A stretch of DNA of 64,000 bases from NCBI RefSeq assembly GCF_900115635.1, contig NZ_FOXE01000010.1:42086-106085 (forward strand), written 5' to 3'. The position numbers and the translations under genes were made by a program. The stretch is from Oscillibacter sp. PC13. Its GTDB lineage: Bacteria > Bacillota > Clostridia > Oscillospirales > Oscillospiraceae. This document shows, in pieces, positions 8,265 to 15,839 of this stretch. A model generated the notes under the pieces. The model saw only the letters and a list, made by a program, of their open reading frames with translations, made no database searches and had not been told where the DNA came from. Numbering within the stretch: the first letter of the stretch is position 1; each line of letters opens with the position of its first letter.

Positions 8265-9419
8265 ATGAAAAAACAGAAAACGCCTTTGCTGCGGAGCAAC
8301 GCCGTGCAGTCTCTGCTGGCCTCGCTGCTTTGCATTCTCATGGGCCTGCTGATTGGCTATCTGGTGCTGTTGGTTATTAACCCCGCCGGTGCTGGTGAGG
8401 CCATTCAAACCATTGTGCAGAATTTCTTTACGTACTCCAAGCCTCAGACCCAGCTGAAATATCTGGGCAGTACGCTCGTGAAGACCGCACCGCTGCTGAT
8501 GTGCAGTTTGTCGGTGCTGTTTGCCTATAAAGTGGGGCTCTTTAACATCGGTGCTGCCGGGCAGTATGTGGTGGGCGCTGGTGCCAGTTTGTACTGCGCC
8601 TTGGCACTGGGAATGCCTTGGTACGGATGCCTGCTGGTTGCCATTGCGGCGGGAGCGTTGCTGGGGGCTGTTTCCGGGCTGCTGAAGGCCTACTGCAATG
8701 TGAACGAGGTTATTTCCTGCATTATGCTGAACTGGATTAGCCTGTACACAGTGAATATGCTGCTCAGCCGGGTGAAGGAGACCGCAAGTCCCTATACCAT
8801 GCCGCTGGCCACCACGAATACGAAAGCGCTACTGCCCTCCATGGGACTGGAGGCATTGTTCAGCAACAACACATATGTCACCATTGCCATCCCTTTGGCC
8901 ATTCTGGCAGCGGTGGTGATTTGGGTGCTGCTGGAAAAAACGAAACTGGGTTATGAGCTGAAGGCCACAGGATATAACAAATTTGCAGCCAAGTACTGTG
9001 GCATGCGGGAAAAGGAAAATCTGATTTTGACTATGGTCATTGCCGGTGGACTTGCCGGCATGGGAGCCGCTCTGCTGTATCTCACTGGATTTGAGCAGTG
9101 GCAATGCACGCAGTCCTCGGTTCCGGGCATGGGCTTCAACGGGATTGCAGCCGCCTTCCTGGGGGGACTGAATCCCATCGGCACCATTTTTTCCTCCTTC
9201 TTTATTCAGCACATTACCAGTGGCGGTGCCTATGTTGATAAAACCATGTACTCCGCCCAGATCTCCGACCTAATCTCCTCCTTGATTATTTACCTGTGTG
9301 GTTTTGTGCTGTTCTTTAAGACATACATGAACGGACGGCTGGACCGGCGCGCGGAGCGGGAGGCTGCAAAAGCCAGAAATGCAAAGGCTGGCGTTGCGGA
9401 AGGAGGGGAGGAGAAATGA
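8265..9419 (+). CDS. nupP: Nucleoside ABC transporter permease 1
   Basis: This 384-residue, very hydrophobic protein has about nine to ten predicted membrane segments and the BPD-transp-2 motif K-V-G-L-F-N-I-G-A-A-G-Q-Y. The tail is charged and rich in Ala/Arg/Glu (R-R-A-E-R-E-A-A-K-A-R). It follows the ATPase by 3 bases and overlaps the second permease by 4 bases (ATGA), so translation is coupled. Order and family match YufP/NupP of the Bacillus guanosine transporter. Confidence 0.9.
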   Translation: MKKQKTPLLRSNAVQSLLASLLCILMGLLIGYLVLLVINPAGAGEAIQTIVQNFFTYSKPQTQLKYLGSTLVKTAPLLMCSLSVLFAYKVGLFNIGAAGQYVVGAGASLYCALALGMPWYGCLLVAIAAGALLGAVSGLLKAYCNVNEVISCIMLNWISLYTVNMLLSRVKETASPYTMPLATTNTKALLPSMGLEALFSNNTYVTIAIPLAILAAVVIWVLLEKTKLGYELKATGYNKFAAKYCGMREKENLILTMVIAGGLAGMGAALLYLTGFEQWQCTQSSVPGMGFNGIAAAFLGGLNPIGTIFSSFFIQHITSGGAYVDKTMYSAQISDLISSLIIYLCGFVLFFKTYMNGRLDRRAEREAAKARNAKAGVAEGGEEK

Positions 9420-10357
9420 TTCTGCTGCTGCAATACACCCTGATTTTTGCCTCTGTATTGGTACTGGTGGCCTTGGGCGGCTGCTTTTCTGAGCACTCCG
9501 GCGTGATCAACATCGGTCTGGAGGGTATTATGGTGATGGGCGCTCTGGGCGGAGCACTGATGATGAAAGTCCTCCCGGCGGACACCTCTGCATTTATGAT
9601 GATTCTTCTGGTGGTGCTGGCCGCCATTGCCCTGGGGGCGGTATACTCTCTGCTTTTGGCGGTGGCTGCCGTCAACTTCCGGGCGGATCAAACACTGGTG
9701 GGCACGGCCATGAATCTTCTGGGTACCGCTGCGGCCACCGTATTTGTCAAGGCTATGAATACGGCGGAGAGTGTGGACAACGTGTCCTCCACCATCCAGT
9801 ATATCGGTGCCAAGAAGGCGTTTTTGGTGAACATCGGAGGATTTGAATTCAACTGGTTTATGCTGCTGGCGTTGATTGCCCTGGCGGCGGCCTACATTGT
9901 GCTGTATAAAACCCGATTTGGCCTTCGGCTGTGTGCCTGCGGCGAACATCCACAGGCGGCGGACAGCGTGGGCATCAACGTCTATAAAATGCGCTATGCC
10001 GGTGTTTTGATCTCTGGTGTGCTGGGTGGCCTTGGCGGTATTGTGTATATCACAGCAGGTGTCAGCGAATGGAAATTTGAAAACGGCGTGGCCGGCTTCG
10101 GATTTTTGGCATTGGCCGTTATGATTTTTGGCCAGTGGAAGCCAACCCGCATTGCTTTGGCCGCACTGCTGTTCGGCTTGTTCCGGGCACTTTCCAATGT
10201 TTACACCGGGTTTGCATTTCTGAGCGCGATGAATATTCCAAGCGCTGTGTACAACATGCTGCCCTATATCATCTCCCTGATTGTGCTGGCATTTACTTCC
10301 CAGAAGTCCCGAGCACCAAAGGCAGAGGGAATTCCCTATGATAAAGGCCAGCGGTAA
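9416..10357 (+). CDS. nupQ: Nucleoside ABC transporter permease 2
   Basis: This 313-residue integral membrane protein is the partner permease (BPD-transp-2 family). It has the characteristic H-S-G-V-I-N-I-G-L-E-G-I-M near residue 30 and a G-E-H-P-Q-A-A-D-S-V-G-I-N cytoplasmic loop that couples to the ATPase. It begins in the 4-base overlap with the previous permease. GGAGGGGAGGAG lies just upstream. Confidence 0.9.
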   Translation: MILLLQYTLIFASVLVLVALGGCFSEHSGVINIGLEGIMVMGALGGALMMKVLPADTSAFMMILLVVLAAIALGAVYSLLLAVAAVNFRADQTLVGTAMNLLGTAAATVFVKAMNTAESVDNVSSTIQYIGAKKAFLVNIGGFEFNWFMLLALIALAAAYIVLYKTRFGLRLCACGEHPQAADSVGINVYKMRYAGVLISGVLGGLGGIVYITAGVSEWKFENGVAGFGFLALAVMIFGQWKPTRIALAALLFGLFRALSNVYTGFAFLSAMNIPSAVYNMLPYIISLIVLAFTSQKSRAPKAEGIPYDKGQR

Positions 10358-10381
10358 TGAAGCTGTTGAGAGGAGTTTTTC

Positions 10382-11020
10382 ATGGATCTGCAATTCTCGA
10401 AACTCCCTATTTGCGTGGGAGATGTGACGCTGAAAGTGGCCAGGGGGCACTTTGCCACCAGCCACAGCCACATCAACTATTTGATTGATGTCACGTCACA
10501 GAAGGCCAGTTTGAATGAGGCCTCAGCCGTGGCCCAACAGCTGGCGGATCGTCACCTGTCCAGTACGATGATCGATGCGATTCTGTGCCTAGACGGAACC
10601 CGGGTGATTGGCACCTGCCTGGCCCGTCGGCTGACACAGGCGGGCTATCGATCCATCAATGAAGGACGGGATTTGTATGTGCTGCGTGTGGAGTTGGACG
10701 GTGGAGGGAAAATTCTTTTTCGCGATAATGCCCGCTCCATGGTGGAAGGGAAAAGTGTCCTGATTTTAATGGCTTCTGTTACTACGGGAGAGACTGCCCG
10801 GCGCAGCATGGAGAGCATCCGCTACTACAGCGGCAAGGTGGCTGGGATTGCAGCCATTTACAGCTGTCTGCCGGAGGTGGACGGGATGCCAGTGGCCGCC
10901 TTATATGACTGCTCTGATTTGCCGGATTATGCAAGCTATCCCCCCAGCGAGTGCCCAATGTGCAGAAGAGGGGTGCCGCTGGACGCTGTGGTGAACAGTT
11001 TCGGCTATTCCAAACTGTAA
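10382..11020 (+). CDS. Phosphoribosyltransferase-like protein at the end of the transporter operon
   Basis: This 212-residue protein resembles orotate/purine phosphoribosyltransferases: A-I-L-C-L-D-G-T-R in the first half and a PRPP-loop-like segment S-V-L-I-L-M-A-S-V-T-T-G-E-T-A near residues 120-135. In the classical motif two acidic residues precede T-T-G; here they are M-A-S-V, so catalysis is doubtful. A C-P-M-C pair close to the C-terminus may bind zinc. It lies 24 bases after the last permease with GAGAGGAG before its ATG, so it is the fourth gene of the operon. A role in salvaging imported bases, or as a PRPP or purine sensor, is inference. Confidence 0.6.
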   Translation: MDLQFSKLPICVGDVTLKVARGHFATSHSHINYLIDVTSQKASLNEASAVAQQLADRHLSSTMIDAILCLDGTRVIGTCLARRLTQAGYRSINEGRDLYVLRVELDGGGKILFRDNARSMVEGKSVLILMASVTTGETARRSMESIRYYSGKVAGIAAIYSCLPEVDGMPVAALYDCSDLPDYASYPPSECPMCRRGVPLDAVVNSFGYSKL

Positions 11021-11036
11021 AATAGCATGCGAAAAA

Positions 11037-11073
11037 TACCCTCTGTTGTCGCTTTTGGCGGCAGCAGAGGGTA
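11037..11073. terminator. Hairpin terminator between convergent genes
   Basis: TACCCTCTGTTGTCGC and GCGGCAGCAGAGGGTA form a 16-bp stem with two G-U pairs around a TTTTG loop. It lies 16 bases after the phosphoribosyltransferase-like gene and just after the ylbJ stop codon on the other strand. The T tract is weak on both sides. Confidence 0.65.
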
Positions 11074-11078
11074 CTTTG

Positions 11079-12002
11079 TCATCCCAAGATGTAAGTTGCA
11101 AGCAAGGCCGCCAAAGCGGCAGACAACAGGCCCTGGATGGCCTTCCCCCAAAAGCAGATGCGGGGAGAGAGGCCGCTGCCATCCAGCACGGCGGCTGTCT
11201 GGCACAAAACGGAAAGACCGCCCCATCCGGTTATACCCGCCGCTGCGATGAAGCCGAAGCGGGTCGATTCCAGCAGTGGGGTCAGGGAGAAGAGTTCTGT
11301 CAGGCCAACGAGAAGGGGACCGGCATAACGGCCCAAATGTGCCATCGGGTGTGCCAAAGTATAAAAGAAGATCACAAAGGCGCAGACGGACAGAATGCCG
11401 GAAAGAGAGGATTTGACAGCAGACACAAAAGCAGAGGAAAGCTTGACGGTATGAAACGCAGGGGGAGTGGGCAGGTGCTGCCGTGTGGAGGGCCGTCCGC
11501 CTCTGCCGCGGAAAAGCAGCCCTGTTAAAAGGGCAGATCCTAAATGAATGAGCCACAGCCAGATCCCGGTTCGGACGCTTCCGAATATCCCGACGCCCAA
11601 GACGCTGATCAAGAACACAGGATTGGAGTTGTTGCAGAAAGCCAGCAGCCGCTCTGCTTCCTCACGGGTTACGAGATGCTCCTGATAGAGTTCTGTTGCC
11701 GTTTTGGCACCGATGGGATAACCGCCGATGAGTCCCAGCAAAAAGGCGGAGCTGCCGGCGCCATTTATTCGAAACAGCGGATCGAACCAGCCCGCGAACC
11801 AGGGAGAGAGCCATTCTCCAAAACCTAGTGACAGCAGCAGAGAGGATACCACCATAAAGGGGAACAGGGACGGGATGACAGAGCGGGCGCAGAGGGACAG
11901 GGCCTCCTCCATGGAGACCCGCACGCCCGCGGCATCTGCCAAAAACCAGAATAGAAGCCCACACAGCAGCAGGCAGACGGGAATTCTCCAGCGTGTTTTC
12001 AT
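11079..12002 (-). CDS. ylbJ: Sporulation integral membrane protein YlbJ
   Basis: This 307-residue protein has about eight membrane segments and the nucleoside-recognition/gate fold. The YlbJ hallmarks are G-L-I-G-G-Y-P-I-G-A-K and A-F-C-N-N-S-N-P-V-F. In Bacillus, YlbJ is made in the mother cell and is needed for proper spore cortex formation. Upstream GTG (12011) and ATG (12008) codons are possible starts; 12002 is preferred because GGTGATG precedes it. A weak sigma-E-like pair, ACATAAA, 14 bases, CATAGGGT, lies upstream on the minus strand. It is divergent from yqfC-yqfD. Confidence 0.85.
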   Translation of the reverse strand: MKTRWRIPVCLLLCGLLFWFLADAAGVRVSMEEALSLCARSVIPSLFPFMVVSSLLLSLGFGEWLSPWFAGWFDPLFRINGAGSSAFLLGLIGGYPIGAKTATELYQEHLVTREEAERLLAFCNNSNPVFLISVLGVGIFGSVRTGIWLWLIHLGSALLTGLLFRGRGGRPSTRQHLPTPPAFHTVKLSSAFVSAVKSSLSGILSVCAFVIFFYTLAHPMAHLGRYAGPLLVGLTELFSLTPLLESTRFGFIAAAGITGWGGLSVLCQTAAVLDGSGLSPRICFWGKAIQGLLSAALAALLATYILG

Positions 12003-12123
12003 GCACATCACCGTGATACCCTATGTCCCAGAGTGCCGGTTTATGTCTGCTTTCACAGGGAAGGGAAAATCCACACGCAAGTTTAAAAGCGTTCCTGCAT
12101 AGAGTTTTCCAGGGGTGAGCGTA

Positions 12124-12414
12124 ATGGAGCGAAACCGGAGAGAAAAAGACGGGGGTGTACTAAACAGTGTAGCGGAGCTGTTTGATTTGCCGGCAGATGT
12201 GATGGCCGGACTGCCGCACCTGGAGATGATGGGCAGCCGTCAGCTGTATGTGGAGAACCACACCGGAATTCTTGCCTACAGTGAGGAGCAAATTGATGTC
12301 AACACCTCCGCAGGCGTGCTGCGGGTCAGCGGCAGGGGGTTATCCTTACTGGCCATGACGGCGGAGGAGCTGCGAATTGGCGGGCACATCGCAGCGGTGG
12401 AGTGGGTGAGGTAA
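12124..12414 (+). CDS. yqfC: Sporulation protein YqfC (YabP/YqfC family)
   Basis: This 96-residue protein has the YabP/YqfC signature: L-F-D-L-P near the N-terminus, L-E-M-M-G-S-R-Q-L-Y-V-E-N-H and G-I-L-A-Y-S. In Bacillus the gene belongs to the sigma-E regulon and lies next to yqfD, as here. AGGGGTGA (12111-12118) is spaced 5 bases before this ATG, so it is favoured over the GTG at 12115. GCAAGTT, 14 bases, CATAGAGT (12077-12105) upstream is a possible weak sigma-E promoter. The protein's biochemical role is unknown. Confidence 0.9.
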   Translation: MERNRREKDGGVLNSVAELFDLPADVMAGLPHLEMMGSRQLYVENHTGILAYSEEQIDVNTSAGVLRVSGRGLSLLAMTAEELRIGGHIAAVEWVR

Positions 12415-12415
12415 C

Positions 12416-13621
12416 ATGCTGAATCAGATTGTGAACCGGCTGCAGGGGCAGGTGCGGATCCGGATAGAATCTGCCTTTCCTGAGCGGATGCTGAACCTGT
12501 GCGGTGCCAGAAACCTGGCCTTTTGGGATCTGGAGTGGGAGAATCCTACCACATTTACCTGCCGGGTGTCCCGGCAGGATTACTACGCACTGCGCAGGGC
12601 CGTTAAAAACATGGATTGTACTTTAACAGTTGTGAAAAAAGAGGGGGTTCCCTTCTTCCTGGGGCGGTTCCGCCGGCGGCAGGTGCTGCTGGCAGGGCTG
12701 GCCCTGTGTGGTATGCTGCTGTTTTTTGGCTCCTTTTTCATCTGGGATTTTACGGTAGAAGGCAATGAAACCGTGACAAGGGAGGAGATTCTCAGGGCCC
12801 TGCAGAAAAATGGTGTCCATTTGGGAACATTTGCCTTTTCCCTGGACACAGAGGATCTGCGGAACCACGTACTGCTGGATATCCCGGAACTTGCGTGGAT
12901 TACTGTAAATGTGTCCGGCTGCAGGGCCTACGTGCAGGTGCGGGAGCGGATTCCTGCGCCGGATCTGGTCAATAAGCGGCTTCCTACAAACGTGGTGGCC
13001 CGGCGGGACGGCTTGGTGCGAAAGGTTCAGGCACTGGATGGCATCACCTGTGTACTGCCTGGAGCCTCTGTAGAGGAGGGACAGCTGCTGATTTCCGGCG
13101 TGGAGGATACGGAGACCTTTGGCGCCCGGATTTTGGCCGGCATGGGAACGGTAGAGGCCAGAACCTGGTATACACTCTCCACTGTCATGCCGCTGGAGAT
13201 CGTTCAAAAACAGTATACCGGGGAGGAGGATGTCCGTTTTGCGCTGGTAATTGGTACGCAGCGTGTAAAATTCTTTCCAAACAGTAGCATCGAAGGGTCA
13301 AATTATGATAAAATAACCAAAAGGCAGCCCTGCTCCCTGTTTGGCTTGGCTCTGCCAGTGACATGGGTGACGGAAACTTACCGGTATTACGAAACTGTGC
13401 CGCAGGAAGTGGGCCCCACACAGGCAGAGGCCGCTGCCGAAGAGATCCTGACAGAATACCTCCATACGCTGGTGGATCCCTATGGCACCGTCAGTTCCAC
13501 TCTGTGCGCTGCGAAACAGCAGGGAGAAGCCCTGGTGGTGACGCTGACGGCAGAGTGCGTGGAGCAAATCGGAGAGAGCGTCCCCATCTATACAGAGGAC
13601 CGGGCGGAGAAAGGCCCGTGA
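12416..13621 (+). CDS. yqfD: Sporulation protein YqfD
   Basis: This 401-residue protein has one clear membrane segment (residues about 92-115), a short cytoplasmic N-terminal domain and a large extracytoplasmic domain containing a POTRA-like piece after V-E-G-N-E-T-V-T. It is the YqfD family, part of the mother-cell sporulation programme and strictly paired with yqfC, whose stop codon is one base upstream. It is followed directly by phoH, the same order as in Bacillus (yqfC-yqfD-phoH-ybeY). Confidence 0.92.
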   Translation: MLNQIVNRLQGQVRIRIESAFPERMLNLCGARNLAFWDLEWENPTTFTCRVSRQDYYALRRAVKNMDCTLTVVKKEGVPFFLGRFRRRQVLLAGLALCGMLLFFGSFFIWDFTVEGNETVTREEILRALQKNGVHLGTFAFSLDTEDLRNHVLLDIPELAWITVNVSGCRAYVQVRERIPAPDLVNKRLPTNVVARRDGLVRKVQALDGITCVLPGASVEEGQLLISGVEDTETFGARILAGMGTVEARTWYTLSTVMPLEIVQKQYTGEEDVRFALVIGTQRVKFFPNSSIEGSNYDKITKRQPCSLFGLALPVTWVTETYRYYETVPQEVGPTQAEAAAEEILTEYLHTLVDPYGTVSSTLCAAKQQGEALVVTLTAECVEQIGESVPIYTEDRAEKGP

Positions 13622-13643
13622 ACAAATAGGAGTGATCAGAGCA

Positions 13644-14618
13644 TTGGAACAGAGAATCAGCATCGAGCGGCTGGAACAGGCCGTAAATATCTTTGGTTCA
13701 TTTGACGAGAATATCCGTCTTCTGGAGCAGGAGTTCCACGTCACCGTGGTGAACCGGGACGGGGAACTGCGGGTAGAGGGTGACGCAGAGGACACCATGC
13801 TGGCGGCAAAGGCCATTCAGGCACTTCTGACACTCTCATCCCGGGGAGAGGCCATCGGAGAGCAGAACGTCCGCTACGTGATCGGACTGGTCCGCAGTGG
13901 AAAGGAGAGCCAGATCACCGAGCTCACCGGCGATGTGCTGTGCATCTCCGCCAAGGGCCGGCCCATCAAGCCCAAGACCATCGGTCAGAAGGAGTATATC
14001 AAGTCTGTCCTGAAAAACACCGTGACCATCGGTGTGGGACCGGCGGGCACCGGCAAGACCTATTTGGCGGTGGCCGCCGCCGTCCAGGCCTTTCGGGACA
14101 AGCAGGTAAACCGCATCATTCTCACCCGCCCGGCGGTAGAGGCTGGGGAGCGGCTGGGCTTTTTGCCGGGCGACCTGCAGAGCAAGGTGGACCCATATCT
14201 CCGGCCCCTGTATGACGCCCTGTTCGACATGCTGGGGGCCGAGACCTATCAAAAGTATCTGGAACGGGGCAATATTGAGGTGGCGCCCTTGGCCTATATG
14301 CGCGGACGAACGCTGGATGACAGCTTCATCATTCTGGACGAGGCACAGAACACCTCCCGGGAGCAGATGAAGATGTTTCTGACCCGTTTGGGCTTCGGCT
14401 CCAAAATCGTCATCACCGGCGACGTGACCCAAATCGATCTGCCGGACGGCAAAGCCTCAGGCTTGAAGGAGGCCATGCGGGTTCTGCGGAGTGTGGAGGG
14501 GATTGGCCTTTGTGAGCTGACCAATGCGGATGTGGTACGACACGTGATGGTTCAGCGGATTGTCCAGGCCTACGAGGAATATGAAAATGCAAAAAATAGC
14601 GGGAAAGGGCGAAAATAA
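13644..14618 (+). CDS. phoH: PhoH-family P-loop ATPase
   Basis: This is a 324-residue protein if started at the TTG at 13644, which has AGGAGTGA 8 bases upstream; the in-frame GTG at 13632 overlaps that ribosome site and is less likely. An N-terminal KH-like region precedes the PhoH helicase-like domain with Walker A G-P-A-G-T-G-K-T near residue 131, Walker B I-I-L-D-E-A-Q-N and the sensor I-T-G-D-V-T-Q-I-D. PhoH proteins are linked to RNA metabolism. The stop overlaps the ybeY start (TAATG), a conserved pairing across Firmicutes. Confidence 0.93.
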   Translation: MEQRISIERLEQAVNIFGSFDENIRLLEQEFHVTVVNRDGELRVEGDAEDTMLAAKAIQALLTLSSRGEAIGEQNVRYVIGLVRSGKESQITELTGDVLCISAKGRPIKPKTIGQKEYIKSVLKNTVTIGVGPAGTGKTYLAVAAAVQAFRDKQVNRIILTRPAVEAGERLGFLPGDLQSKVDPYLRPLYDALFDMLGAETYQKYLERGNIEVAPLAYMRGRTLDDSFIILDEAQNTSREQMKMFLTRLGFGSKIVITGDVTQIDLPDGKASGLKEAMRVLRSVEGIGLCELTNADVVRHVMVQRIVQAYEEYENAKNSGKGRK

Positions 14619-15112
14619 TGGCCAAAAAGCACTATATACCGGTCACTGCCGATGTGCCTGGCGCGGCCAACGAGCGAAACTGCGCGTTGATCCGCAAGGT
14701 CATCCGCACAGCCCTGGCGGCGGAGGGTGTGGAATTTCCCTGTGAGGTGGATGTGCTGCTGACCAACGACCAAAGCATCCACCAGATCAATTTGGACATG
14801 CGGCAGGTGGACAGGCCCACCGACGTGCTGAGCTTTCCGGAGTTTGATCTGCATCCGGGTCAGCTGCCCGCGGCGGAGGATGCAGATCCCGGCACGGGGC
14901 TGGTACCGTTGGGCGATATGGTGATCTCCATGGAGCATGTGGCGGCCCAGGCCAAGGAGTACGGCCATTCAAACCGCCGGGAGCTTGCCTACCTGGTGGT
15001 GCACTCTGTGCTGCATCTGCTGGGGTACGATCACCTGGATGAGGGAGAGATGAAGGCCCGGATGCGGGCTCGGGAGGAAGCGATTCTGGCAGAGTTGGGT
15101 CTTGAGCGGTAG
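14618..15112 (+). CDS. ybeY: Endoribonuclease YbeY, rRNA maturation factor
   Basis: This 164-residue protein has the zinc-binding H-S-V-L-H-L-L-G-Y-D-H motif (residues about 128-138), diagnostic for the UPF0054/YbeY metalloprotease-fold RNase needed for 16S rRNA 3' maturation and 70S quality control. It starts inside the phoH stop codon, so translation is coupled. Confidence 0.95.
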   Translation: MAKKHYIPVTADVPGAANERNCALIRKVIRTALAAEGVEFPCEVDVLLTNDQSIHQINLDMRQVDRPTDVLSFPEFDLHPGQLPAAEDADPGTGLVPLGDMVISMEHVAAQAKEYGHSNRRELAYLVVHSVLHLLGYDHLDEGEMKARMRAREEAILAELGLER

Positions 15113-15126
15113 GAAGGAAAACAGCT

Positions 15127-15456
15127 ATGGCATGGGAAATGAAGGGTCGGGAGGCCGCTGAGAAGAGAGCGGTACAGGAGAAGCTGGAAGAAGCCGGCAC
15201 CTTGGAGAAAAAAGAGACGCCTGAAAACAAGCAGGCAATCATCTGCCCTTACTGCAGACAGGCAATGGAGCTTGGGAAGATTCATTTTCACAATACCCCG
15301 CGCCCTTACTGGCAGCCAGCAGACTCGGCTGCGGTTCCTTTTTCCTTCATGAAACCTACAGGGGGCGTTTTGCTGTCCCGCACCGGCGGATTGGCTGCCG
15401 ATGTACCTGCCTGGTATTGCCAAGGCTGTAAAAAGATTGTTTTAGACACGGAATAA
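15127..15456 (+). CDS. Small zinc-ribbon protein (PF20097-like)
   Basis: This 109-residue protein has a charged N-terminal third, then I-C-P-Y-C at about residue 40 and C-Q-G-C-K near the end. The two CxxC pairs probably form one zinc ribbon. The middle (H-N-T-P-R-P-Y-W, T-G-G-V-L-L-S) looks like the clostridial PF20097 family of unknown function. It starts 14 bases after ybeY and is likely in the same transcript. Confidence 0.6.
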   Translation: MAWEMKGREAAEKRAVQEKLEEAGTLEKKETPENKQAIICPYCRQAMELGKIHFHNTPRPYWQPADSAAVPFSFMKPTGGVLLSRTGGLAADVPAWYCQGCKKIVLDTE

Positions 15457-15499
15457 CCGGGGACGGGCTTGCCGCATAGACTATTCCGAGGTGATTGGA

Positions 15500-15820
15500 A
15501 TGGGATTGCTGCAAGACGGCGTCATTGCGTTTTTCTCGGCGGTGGGCCTGACCACTGTGGTCTGGTTTTTGGCCGGGGCCTTTTTGCATGCCGGGCGGCC
15601 TGTGATACCGGGCCTCCTGCTGGTACTGCCCCTGCGGGGAGAGGCGCTGGCCATGGAGGCCGACGTCCGGGAACTGCGGCGGGCGAGGCACTCCCTGCCG
15701 GGGAGCAAAATTGTGCTGGCGGACTGCGGGCTGACGGAGGATGCCCGGGCACTGGCCCGGTACCTGGCGGATCGGGAGGAGAGCATCGTTTTGGTAGACG
15801 GAGAGCCGTTTCAAATGTGA
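15500..15820 (+). CDS. Hypothetical protein with an N-terminal membrane segment
   Basis: This 106-residue protein is of unknown function. Residues about 8-30 form one strong membrane helix; the rest is a small soluble alpha/beta-like region with V-L-A-D-C-G-L-T-E and S-I-V-L-V-D-G-E-P, which faintly recalls a nucleotide or glycosyltransferase-like fold. GAGGTGA (15488-15494) is correctly spaced for the ATG at 15500. It lies 20 bases before recD2. Confidence 0.5.
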   Translation: MGLLQDGVIAFFSAVGLTTVVWFLAGAFLHAGRPVIPGLLLVLPLRGEALAMEADVRELRRARHSLPGSKIVLADCGLTEDARALARYLADREESIVLVDGEPFQM

Positions 15821-15839
15821 TCAAAGGAAGAGGAACGAG

